The notes: a model not told the origin generated them from the letters alone. DNA of 6,149 nucleotides from Clostridiales bacterium (GCA_009778415.1 WRJV01000188.1:1-6149), one strand, 5' to 3'; counted from the stretch's first letter, positions 1-5,938 are shown. A program made the numbers and translations.

Positions 1-434
1 CTCAAATCAATTATCCTGAAATACAGATACATCCGTGCGCGCACGCAACAAGCAACACGGATGTAATGGCGCGCAGGCTTATCGAGCAGATCGACCTGAT
101 CCCGGATATTCGGGGGGTTTTCTGCACCGGTTACACCAGTACTTCCGGAGCGCTTGACGCTTTGGACGAGCTTGGCCGCCGGGATATACTCCTCGTTGGC
201 TACGACCTTACCACTAAAACCGCAAAAGCACTAAAGGAAGGCCGCGTTAACGCGCTGATCGTTCAAGATCCGTATCAACAGGGGTATAAAGCGGTGCAGC
301 TTCTTGCGCGCCATCTCCTGGAAGGCTATCTGCCCGAAAAGCCGCATCTGTATATAGAAAACCGGATTGTTTTAAAGAGCAATCTTGATACATATTATGA
401 GGAGGACCGTTTACGAATATGGCAGACTTTTTAA
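1..434 (+). CDS. LacI-family transcriptional regulator / sugar-binding domain protein, C-terminal part (5' end outside window)
   Basis: The reading frame is open from base 3 to the TAA at 432-434, with no stop before an internal ATG at 66, so the gene almost certainly begins upstream of the window. The visible ~143 residues match the C-terminal lobe of the periplasmic-binding-protein-like ligand domain of LacI-family repressors and sugar-binding proteins. There is a helix ending LIEQIDLIPDIRGVF, then a glycine/serine-rich turn (CTGYTSTSGAL), the strand ILLVGYDLT, the helix KALKEGRVNALIVQDPYQQGYKAVQLL and a final IENRIVLKSN strand. The DNA-binding helix-turn-helix, if present, lies outside. 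The gene overlaps uxaC by 16 bases, so it is co-transcribed with it and probably senses a uronate or related sugar for the operon. A sugar-binding ABC component is the alternative; the missing N-terminus (HTH or signal peptide) would decide. Family assignment is firm, the ligand is inferred. Confidence 0.8.
   Translation, partial: QINYPEIQIHPCAHATSNTDVMARRLIEQIDLIPDIRGVFCTGYTSTSGALDALDELGRRDILLVGYDLTTKTAKALKEGRVNALIVQDPYQQGYKAVQLLARHLLEGYLPEKPHLYIENRIVLKSNLDTYYEEDRLRIWQTF
399..406 (+). promoter_or_regulatory. Ribosome binding site of uxaC inside the regulator gene
   Basis: GAGGAGGA lies 12 bases before the uxaC ATG at 419. It is a strong Shine-Dalgarno match at slightly long spacing. It lies inside the end of the upstream coding sequence, so ribosomes finishing the regulator pass over it, which fits translational coupling. 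No in-frame start codon lies closer to it. Confidence 0.6.
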
Positions 435-1822
435 ACACAGATTTTCTGCTGGACAGCCGGACCGCCAATGCGTTGTTTCATGATTATGCTTCGATTATGC
501 CGATCATTGATTATCATTGCCACATAGATCCTTCTGAGATTTACTTGAACAGGCGCTATAACGACCTCGCGGAGATTTGGCTGGGCGGCGACCACTATAA
601 ATGGCGCTTGATGCGCGCAAACGGCGTGGGGGAAGACCTCATCACCGGCTGCGGCCCTGGTTGGGAGAAGTTCAAAGCGTTCGCCGACGTTCTGCCGCGC
701 GCGCCGGGAAATCCTGTATATCATTGGGCGCATTTAGAGCTTCAGCGTTATTTCGGATATGAGAAACCATTAAATCCCGGCACTGCCCGGGAAATTTGGG
801 ATTATTGCAACGACAGGCTTGCCGGGGACGAGGGGCTGCGGGTGCGAGGGATCATAGAACGCTCGAAAGTGGAAGCCATCGTAACCACGGACGATCCTGC
901 CGATAGCCTTGAGTGGCACAGTAAGCTCGCGTCCGACGAAACATTTAAAACCAGGGTGCTGCCCGGCTGGCGCCCGTTTCTGGCTATGGATATTGAAAGC
1001 GCCGGGTTTCCTTCGTATATCGAAAAGTTAGGGGACGCCTCCGGCATATGCATCGGGGACTATAGCTGCCTTCAAGAGGCCATGCTGCGCCGTATGAGGT
1101 TTTTTAAGGAACACGGGTGCTGTTCCTGCGACCATGGCATAAGGCGTATCGTCTTCTCGCCTGTTTCTGAGGCGCATGTAAACGAGATATTTATAAGGCG
1201 TCTGCGCGGGGAAATACTTACAAATGAGGAAGCGGAGCAATACAGATACGCGATGCTTACCTTCTGCGCAAAAGAGTACGCCCGTCTTGGCTGGGTGATG
1301 CAGCTTCATTTGGGCGCTGTCCGTGATGTGAATACAATTATGTATGATAGACTGGGACCTGATTCCGGGTTTGACTGCGCGGATTCCGGAAGCGGCCTTC
1401 AGGGAACAGCAGGATTTCTGAATGCGCTGGAACAAGACGGCTCACTGCCGAAGACTATTATATTTTCTATCGATCCCGCAGATAGCCAGGCTATAAACTC
1501 TCTGGCAGGGTGCTTCACACAGGAAGGCGTAAAGGGGAAAGTGCAGCAGGGAAGCGCGTGGTGGTTCAACGATACATTTACAGGTATAAAGAAGCAGATC
1601 ACCACATATGCCGAAACAGGCGCGCTCGGCTGCTTTTTGGGAATGCTGACCGACTCAAGATGCTTTCTGAGTTATGCCCGCCATGAGTACTTCCGCAGGA
1701 TCCTCTGCAGCATCCTCGGAGGTTGGGCAGACAGGGGATTGTACAGTTCAGATGTTGAGTGCCTGGGCGGGCTTGTGCAGGATATCTGCTATAACAATGT
1801 AAAGAAATTCTTCAATTTCTGA
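419..1822 (+). CDS. uxaC: Glucuronate isomerase (uronate isomerase)
   Basis: Cytoplasmic aldose-ketose isomerase that converts D-glucuronate to D-fructuronate and D-galacturonate to D-tagaturonate, the first step of hexuronate breakdown in the Ashwell pathway. At 467 residues it has the usual full family length. Recognisable blocks run in order: DYHCHIDP at residues 31-38 (the metal-binding HxH of this amidohydrolase-fold family is H33/H35), GDHYKWRLMRANGV at 57-70, GNPVYHWAHLEL near 97-108, TTDDPADSLEWH near 155, MQLHLGAVRD at 294-303, QQGSAWWFNDT at 376-386 and TDSRCFLSYARHEYFRR at 411-427. All expected motifs are intact, so it should be active. The start at 419 is supported by the upstream GAGGAGGA and the conserved DFLL N-terminus. 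It overlaps the regulator gene by 16 bases and is followed after 57 bases by a URO-D family gene. The usual partners (uxuA, uxuB, uxaB, kdgK) are not in the window. Confidence 0.97.
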   Translation: MADFLNTDFLLDSRTANALFHDYASIMPIIDYHCHIDPSEIYLNRRYNDLAEIWLGGDHYKWRLMRANGVGEDLITGCGPGWEKFKAFADVLPRAPGNPVYHWAHLELQRYFGYEKPLNPGTAREIWDYCNDRLAGDEGLRVRGIIERSKVEAIVTTDDPADSLEWHSKLASDETFKTRVLPGWRPFLAMDIESAGFPSYIEKLGDASGICIGDYSCLQEAMLRRMRFFKEHGCCSCDHGIRRIVFSPVSEAHVNEIFIRRLRGEILTNEEAEQYRYAMLTFCAKEYARLGWVMQLHLGAVRDVNTIMYDRLGPDSGFDCADSGSGLQGTAGFLNALEQDGSLPKTIIFSIDPADSQAINSLAGCFTQEGVKGKVQQGSAWWFNDTFTGIKKQITTYAETGALGCFLGMLTDSRCFLSYARHEYFRRILCSILGGWADRGLYSSDVECLGGLVQDICYNNVKKFFNF

Positions 1823-1830
1823 TATGATCA

Positions 1831-1856
1831 GCAAGCCCTGCTTGGGGCAGGTTTGC
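1831..1856 (+). other. Small inverted repeats between uxaC and the URO-D family gene
   Basis: The 57-base gap holds overlapping inverted repeats. CCTGC (1837-1841) can pair with GCAGG (1847-1851), extended by GCAA (1831-1834) with TTGC (1853-1856). The competing stem CAAGC (1832-1836) with GCTTG (1840-1844) shares bases with it, so both cannot form at once. No T-run follows, so this is not a standard terminator. It could affect mRNA stability or the relative expression of the two genes, or it may be chance. Confidence 0.3.
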
Positions 1857-1863
1857 AGCTTGC

Positions 1864-1870
1864 AAAGGAG
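1864..1870 (+). promoter_or_regulatory. Ribosome binding site that fixes the start of the URO-D family gene
   Basis: AAAGGAG ends 9 bases before the ATG at 1880, which is ideal spacing. The frame is open further upstream to an in-frame TTG at 1853, but that codon has no Shine-Dalgarno sequence before it and lies inside the intergenic hairpin. The ATG at 1880 is therefore chosen. Confidence 0.75.
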
Positions 1871-1879
1871 AGTGAGAAT

Positions 1880-2929
1880 ATGACTGATGCGCAATGGACG
1901 CTTTTTCGATCGATCCTCCGCGGCGAGGCAAGCGGCCTGAATGTAGGCCTCATTGCAGACAGCCCTTGGATTCCGGGGTACTGCGGTATATCAACGATTG
2001 ATTTTTTTGCGCGCCCGGAAGAATGGTTTGCGGCGTACATGAAGATCAAGAAGGATTTCCCTGAAGTTTTATTTCTGCCCGACTGGTGGGTGGAGTATGG
2101 AATGGCGACAGAGCCATCCGGATTTGGCGTCAAAATAAATTTCTATGATTCCAATCTGCCGACCGTACATCACCTGATCGACGATATGGATAACGCCGGG
2201 GAAATCATTGACCGTATTATGCTGCCCGATCCGCGCAAAGACGGGCTGATGCCGCTTGTCTTAAACCTTCAGCGCAGTGCCGTATCCAAACTACAGGACA
2301 CCGGCGAGCGGATAAGGATCGTAAGCTCACGCGGCCCGCTTACAATTGCATCGCATTTATTTTCAGTCACCGAGTTGCTGATGTGCGTCAAGACTGACCC
2401 CGAGCCTGTGCACAAACTCTTGAAAATCACGACGCAGCTTTGCAAGGATTGGCTGGACGCACAATTGGAAAACGTAGGAACTGCCGAAGGCATACTCGTT
2501 CTGGACGATGTAAGCGGGTTTTTCAACCACGATGACTATATGGAGTTTGCCCACCCTTATCTGAAGGAGATTTTCTCCGGATTCCCTGAATGCCTGCACC
2601 TGTTTCATAATGATACGGATAACGATACGTGCTTCTCACATTTGGATGATATGGGCGTCGACCTGTTTAATTTCACGCATAAGAAATCTATCAGCCGCGC
2701 GCGCGAATTAGCGGGAGGCAAGGTGACGCTGCTGGGCAATATCCCGCCGATGTCTCTGGCCAGAAACACACCGACAGAGGTCTATGCACTGGCAAAAGAC
2801 TGCATAAGCGAGTATGTCTCATCCAACGGCGGTATTACGGGCCTCATACTCAGCGTCGGCGGCGGCGCGCCAATGGAAGCAAAGGGCGAATGCATCGAAG
2901 CTATGGTCAATGCCGCCAGGGGGTTGTAA
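1880..2929 (+). CDS. Uroporphyrinogen decarboxylase (URO-D) superfamily protein, function unknown
   Basis: A 349-residue cytoplasmic protein of the URO-D/cobalamin-methyltransferase superfamily (TIM-barrel fold). Signs of the family are the strand-helix pattern throughout, LVLDDVSGFF around residues 206-214 followed by YMEFAHPYLKEIF, HLFHNDTDN at 240-248, and LLGNIPP at 284-290, which matches the GN-x-(D/P)-P loop of the family. It lacks the PxWxMRQAGR-type N-terminal motif of true heme-pathway HemE. The HxC zinc motif of MtaA/MtbA-type methyltransferases appears here as H240-L-F242, and the later cysteine position seems replaced by a glycine-rich LSVGGGAP stretch (324-331). Classical decarboxylase or thiol-methyltransferase activity is therefore unlikely. 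H240, H243, D245 and D247 could form another metal or substrate site. Its position after uxaC suggests a role in sugar-acid metabolism. No corrinoid-binding protein is visible here. Family confident, activity unknown. Confidence 0.85.
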   Translation: MTDAQWTLFRSILRGEASGLNVGLIADSPWIPGYCGISTIDFFARPEEWFAAYMKIKKDFPEVLFLPDWWVEYGMATEPSGFGVKINFYDSNLPTVHHLIDDMDNAGEIIDRIMLPDPRKDGLMPLVLNLQRSAVSKLQDTGERIRIVSSRGPLTIASHLFSVTELLMCVKTDPEPVHKLLKITTQLCKDWLDAQLENVGTAEGILVLDDVSGFFNHDDYMEFAHPYLKEIFSGFPECLHLFHNDTDNDTCFSHLDDMGVDLFNFTHKKSISRARELAGGKVTLLGNIPPMSLARNTPTEVYALAKDCISEYVSSNGGITGLILSVGGGAPMEAKGECIEAMVNAARGL

Positions 2930-2968
2930 CAGAAAAGACCGGCAATGGGCGAATAGTACACGTCTTCT

Positions 2969-3108
2969 AAGACACGGGGACGGTTCTCTTGTCTTGTCAT
3001 CAAATGATAAGGTTTACTATATGCACTAACAGGGTAAAGCTTATTGCCACGACAAATGAGGCTGAATACCAAGACAAGAGAACCGTCCCCGTGTCTTCCC
3101 CGTGTCTT
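2969..3108. repeat. MITE-like element with perfect 28-bp terminal inverted repeats
   Basis: Bases 2969-2996 (starting AAGACACGGGGACGGTTC) are the exact reverse complement of 3070-3097, separated by 73 bases with no coding potential. A further copy of CCCCGTGTCTT follows at 3098-3108, directly repeating 3087-3097. From memory, inverted repeats containing GGGGACGGTTCTCTTGTCT are dispersed in Clostridia and associated with IS200-like REP-associated transposases (Y1 family). No transposase gene lies in the window, so the element would be non-autonomous. It occupies nearly all the space between two convergent genes, ending 5 bases before the stop codon of the 273-residue gene. Its transcript would fold into a long hairpin from either strand, so it may insulate or protect the 3' ends of both operons. 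The inverted repeat is certain, the transposon assignment is recalled knowledge. Confidence 0.8.
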
Positions 3109-3113
3109 AAAAA

Positions 3114-3935
3114 TTACGTAGTTCTATGATGTATCAGCTCGATTGCATCCAAGATATTGCGCTTGGTCAGTATAGCACTACACCTACATACAGATTTTGA
3201 AATAAGATAATCCTCAACATTTAGAAATAAATCCAAAAGTTTTGGGACATCAGAAGCACCCCCGAGTTTGCCGAGTAGATAAGCGGAGTACAGGCAAGTA
3301 TCCTCATGTTCATTATCAAGAAGCAAATTACTTCTTGCGATTTCCAGCAAACCTGGGTCGTTTACTTTGTAGAGATGCTGCATTGCGAGGAACCGCTCAA
3401 AATCATCGCCTTCCAATGCCGCTTTCTTTTCATCGTCGGTTAGCGATTTACAGGTTTGAGAAGTTATTTCAATAACGGTATATTTAATCCGCCCGACTTT
3501 TTTTCTTATGATGAAATCTGAAAAAATGATGTCCATGAAGCCGTCGTCGATTTGAACACGAAAATGATAGAGCGGCTTTTTATTCTCAGTAGCTAGCTTT
3601 TTCAGCAAAGCAGTTTCTTTGAAGCGACCGTTAATATAATCATTGGCCATGATAATGCGTTCGCTGTGAAAATATTTCGTTCCTTTGAACGTCAGAATAT
3701 AGGTTAAGCTATCAATATTTTCAGCTATATATGCCCTGCGGGTGTTATCGTCGCCCTTCAATTTGTTCCATGTATCTTCTATATCACGATAACACTCAAT
3801 GGTCAGCGTCACTAACCCCCTCCGATGGTTAACAGAGATATTATCAATCTTGCTGTCATGGAAGTGGTCGTACCATAAATAATTACGGACTCCTTTGTTG
3901 TCCGGGCAGGCTATTTCGTGCTCGTAGTTATCCAT
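3114..3935 (-). CDS. Hypothetical protein: beta-rich N-terminal domain plus HEAT-like C-terminal repeats
   Basis: A 273-residue protein that I do not recognise by name. Residues 1-165 look beta-rich: alternating strands such as GLVTLTIEC, SLTYILTFKG, YHFRVQIDDGFMDIIFSDFIIRKK and RIKYTVIEIT, preceded by WYDHFHDSKIDNI (21-33). That HDS-x-I pattern recalls small immunity-type domains of bacterial toxin loci, but this is only a resemblance. Residues 180-268 form about three HEAT/ARM-like helical pairs (RFLAMQHLYKVNDPGLLEIA; CLYSAYLLGKLGGASDVPKLLDLFL; SKSVCRCSAILTKRNILDAIELI). There is no signal peptide or membrane segment, so it is probably cytoplasmic. A TTG at 3941 is in frame, but GAGG at 3946-3943 touches it, whereas the ATG at 3935 has 6-base spacing and is preferred. 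It lies 22 bases downstream of the 512-residue HEAT gene and is evidently co-transcribed. Function unknown. Confidence 0.8.
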   Translation of the reverse strand: MDNYEHEIACPDNKGVRNYLWYDHFHDSKIDNISVNHRRGLVTLTIECYRDIEDTWNKLKGDDNTRRAYIAENIDSLTYILTFKGTKYFHSERIIMANDYINGRFKETALLKKLATENKKPLYHFRVQIDDGFMDIIFSDFIIRKKVGRIKYTVIEITSQTCKSLTDDEKKAALEGDDFERFLAMQHLYKVNDPGLLEIARSNLLLDNEHEDTCLYSAYLLGKLGGASDVPKLLDLFLNVEDYLISKSVCRCSAILTKRNILDAIELIHHRTT

Positions 3936-3957
3936 ATTCAAACCTCACTCGCAGCGT

Positions 3958-5496
3958 TTAGTTTGGCAATGCGAATTTCAGCTCTTTCTGAATGCTAGAC
4001 GGTAATTTTCCATTCAATTCAAGAATCAGTTTCTTTATCACACCGCTTTGCTTTTTGCTTGGCAAGGCAAAGGATCGATTGAAGCTGAACAGCCAACGGT
4101 TAATTGCTGTCAACGACTTCTCTTTAATCTGTTCGTCATTACAGAAAACAGCCTCAAGCATATAAATTATACTTGACCATTTTGATGCGGAAAACAAAAT
4201 ATCCAAGCATTTGAGCTTTGTGTGCTTATACGCTGTGGTCGCAAAGACTTCTCTCACTTTTTCATAATCCTGCGAACTCGTTTTCATAATAAGATTCCGC
4301 GCGGTTTTTACGACGCCTGCTCTGGCGTCGTCCAACATTTCCGTTATGGTGAGGCTATATTTTTTGCTATCTAACCTCATAAGTGAAGCCATCGTAGACT
4401 TCACAACGGAAAGACGAGCATCATCAAGGTATTTCGATAATATGACTGCATCGCCTGACTGACCATTTTCACCTATGCCGAGTATTGCTGCGGTGGTACA
4501 TCGGTCAAGATTATCGAAATAAAAATCACGGAAGTCAAACTCCGGCGTTTGCTTTTGAATGACCTGTTGTGCGGACTCCCTTAATACGGCGCTTTTATCA
4601 AGTAAAAGACTTTTGGTAACAACATAGGTGCTGTCCATGTTGTTGTCGAGTAGATATTGAAATGCCAGCATACGATTCACAGGGTATTTATCGCGTAAAA
4701 ACACTTCAACAACACTACTCAAGTTTTGTTCAAGGCTACTTAGTTTTCTGAAAATCGCCGCACGTAAAAATGGCTCCGGTTCGCGGGTCAATCGCTCAAA
4801 AGCCATTTCGATTTTTGGCGGCGTGACACCAAATAAAGCATCAACGCAAATCCTGCGAGTCCTTACATTTTTGCTTTCCAATCCTTTCAGCAAATCAGAT
4901 AAATGCTCCGGTGCTGTCAACACCTCAAAAAAGCGAGTGGTGTATTCTCCGTGAGAACCTCGGCTGCTCCATTTTAGCTTTTCTGCAAAGGGCAACGCCG
5001 CAAGGATTTCCCCATCAGATAATCTTTGCAAACGATATGTAAATGCTGTACCAGCTGCCTGCAGTACTTGCTGCACCCAATCGTTTTGCCGCAGAATAAT
5101 ATATGGCAAGGTTCCATCATAATTTTGCATTAACTTAACAGCTTGTTCTCGTATAAAACCACTAGGATTAAATGAAGCAAAAACAGTAAGCGCCCGTTTG
5201 TCCTGTATATCCATTTGGGATGTGAAAAAGTTATTGAAGTTCAGATCACGCCAGTTAATGCTCCACTCCATTGACGTGGTTTGGCGCATTTGCTCATCAA
5301 CGCGAACTATATCATCAAATGAAAGGGAATCAAGAATGTCGCGTAACGCCTTCGCTGCAGTTAATTTTGATGGTTCATGGTTTTCTGCAAAAACGCAATA
5401 AATCCACGGTATACGGCTTAGATCCCCGCAATAAAGAGCTTCAATATTTTTGTCTAACTGGTTCCCGAACCAACCTGGTTTTTGCTTCCAAAACAT
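3958..5496 (-). CDS. HEAT-repeat protein (512 aa), function unknown
   Basis: A long alpha-solenoid protein with no recognisable enzymatic motif, signal peptide or membrane helix, probably a cytoplasmic scaffold or binding protein. HEAT-like helical pairs are visible from about residue 111 to 467: FIREQAVKLM (114-123), NDWVQQVLQAAGTAF (138-152), ESKNVRTRRICVDALFG (207-223), EPFLRAAIFRKL (241-252), YPVNRMLAFQYLL (271-283), KSAVLRESAQQVI (301-313), then two near-identical turns LDDARLSVVK (357-366) and LDDARAGVVK (388-397), and IKEKSLTAINRW (457-468). Residues 1-100 are less repetitive and rich in Trp/Asn/Phe (WSINWRDLNFNNFF, 78-91), possibly a separate binding face. It is the first gene of a two-gene operon, with the next gene 22 bases downstream. 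A weak GGTGA lies 4 bases before the ATG. Base composition is visibly more AT-rich than in the uxaC operon, which suggests separate ancestry. HEAT proteins serve in immunity, DNA repair and cofactor-lyase roles; nothing here distinguishes these. Confidence 0.85.
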   Translation of the reverse strand: MFWKQKPGWFGNQLDKNIEALYCGDLSRIPWIYCVFAENHEPSKLTAAKALRDILDSLSFDDIVRVDEQMRQTTSMEWSINWRDLNFNNFFTSQMDIQDKRALTVFASFNPSGFIREQAVKLMQNYDGTLPYIILRQNDWVQQVLQAAGTAFTYRLQRLSDGEILAALPFAEKLKWSSRGSHGEYTTRFFEVLTAPEHLSDLLKGLESKNVRTRRICVDALFGVTPPKIEMAFERLTREPEPFLRAAIFRKLSSLEQNLSSVVEVFLRDKYPVNRMLAFQYLLDNNMDSTYVVTKSLLLDKSAVLRESAQQVIQKQTPEFDFRDFYFDNLDRCTTAAILGIGENGQSGDAVILSKYLDDARLSVVKSTMASLMRLDSKKYSLTITEMLDDARAGVVKTARNLIMKTSSQDYEKVREVFATTAYKHTKLKCLDILFSASKWSSIIYMLEAVFCNDEQIKEKSLTAINRWLFSFNRSFALPSKKQSGVIKKLILELNGKLPSSIQKELKFALPN

Positions 5497-5519
5497 TTCA
5501 TCACCACTAATATACTATG

Positions 5520-5528
5520 ATTATACCA
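5520..5528 (-). promoter_or_regulatory. Likely extended -10 promoter of the HEAT-repeat operon
   Basis: Read on the minus strand, 5528-5520 is TGGTATAAT, a perfect extended -10 (TGnTATAAT). No -35 resembling TTGACA is found 16-18 bases upstream, as is tolerated with an extended -10. Transcription would start near 5513, leaving a leader of roughly 16 bases before the ATG at 5496. The motif is one arm of a 10-bp inverted repeat, so a protein binding there or a cruciform could control it. Confidence 0.5.
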
Positions 5529-5550
5529 TGAGCGCAGCGAATGGTATAAT
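5520..5550. repeat. Hairpin 1: 10-bp perfect inverted repeat with promoter-like arms
   Basis: ATTATACCAT (5520-5529) is the exact reverse complement of ATGGTATAAT (5541-5550), with an 11-base centre GAGCGCAGCGA that contains GCGCAG at 5532-5537. Each arm is an extended -10 sequence pointing outward, so the repeat looks like back-to-back promoters or the operator of a dimeric regulator. Confidence 0.8.
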
Positions 5551-5552
5551 GT

Positions 5553-5593
5553 GTCATCTTTCGCGGTTCCCGCGCAGCGGGGAGCGAAATGAC
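5553..5593. repeat. Hairpin 2: long GC-rich imperfect inverted repeat
   Basis: GTCAT..TTCGC (5553-5564) pairs with GCGAAATGAC (5584-5593), with a two-base bulge on the left arm. The stem continues with CCCGC (5569-5573) and GCGGG (5577-5581) closing a three-base loop GCA. GCGCAG at 5572-5577 sits at the apex. It is placed between two AT-rich hairpins of the same cluster. No T-run follows on either strand, so it is not an ordinary terminator. Confidence 0.7.
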
Positions 5594-5604
5594 TTAAATC
5601 TAAT

Positions 5605-5633
5605 GTATAATGATTGCGCAGTAATCATTATAC
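5605..5633. repeat. Hairpin 3: 11-bp perfect inverted repeat
   Basis: GTATAATGATT (5605-5615) is the exact reverse complement of AATCATTATAC (5623-5633), with the loop GCGCAGT (5616-5622). The loop starts with the same GCGCAG seen in hairpins 1 and 2. On the minus strand, 5635-5627 reads TGGTATAAT, another extended -10 that points toward the HEAT operon and could act as an upstream second promoter whose transcript would contain hairpins 1 and 2. Confidence 0.75.
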
Positions 5634-5635
5634 CA

Positions 5636-5938
5636 CATTCAAAAAATATTTTTGGAAAAGGCGCAAGAATCCGCAAAATCTTACCATAAGACGTGCTTTC
5701 TGTGTCCGTTCGGTCACTTAACCCTATCAAGTGGAAAGGAAAATGCGAACGTCTCCCCGACGAAGAAACATCGGATTGAGTTCGCATTTAGCCCTGATGG
5801 CGAGACTGTCCGAAAAGTACACACCAGAGACAGCGCACCAAGATCCGAACCAGCCTCGTTAGAATACTACCATGGAAATGATGCGCCTGTCAAGGTTTCA
5901 AACCGTAGAGAAAAGCAGTGTAGACACCCATCAAACCA
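5636..5938. other. Non-coding stretch between the hairpin cluster and the IS1182 promoter
   Basis: I find no convincing gene here. Short open frames exist on both strands but have no plausible ribosome site together with a family-like sequence. The stretch holds a hairpin at 5741-5789 (listed separately) and GAGACTGTCCGAAAAGT at 5802-5818, which resembles the terminal inverted repeats of several IS families. That suggests an IS boundary or remnant, but the partner end is outside the window. Confidence 0.4.
5741..5789. repeat. 10-bp inverted repeat with nested inner stem
   Basis: AAATGCGAAC (5741-5750) is the exact reverse complement of GTTCGCATTT (5780-5789). Inside the 29-base loop, CCGA (5757-5760) can pair with TCGG (5771-5774). 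It has no T-run typical of terminators. It lies between the hairpin cluster and the transposase start, so it may belong to the end region of the insertion sequence. Role unknown. Confidence 0.45.

Noticed and set aside
66..434. A complete 122-residue gene starting at the ATG at 66
   Set aside because: The frame is open back to the window edge, the upstream residues fit the ligand-domain family, and there is no Shine-Dalgarno sequence before 66. The ATG is an internal methionine.
1853..1879. Upstream TTG start (1853) for the URO-D family gene
   Set aside because: It has no ribosome site and lies in the intergenic hairpin, while AAAGGAG is ideally placed for the ATG at 1880.
1880..2929. Heme-pathway uroporphyrinogen decarboxylase (hemE)
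   Set aside because: The conserved arginine-rich N-terminal motif of HemE is missing and there is no heme gene context, so the symbol is not given.
2782..3072. Short open frames on both strands across the end of the URO-D gene and the MITE-like element
   Set aside because: They are shadows of the real gene that run into the inverted repeat. None has a ribosome site or family-like sequence.
5520..5633. CRISPR array or classical intrinsic terminator
   Set aside because: Only the short GCGCAG core repeats and the stems differ, so there are no direct repeats with spacers. The stems also lack a following T-run.
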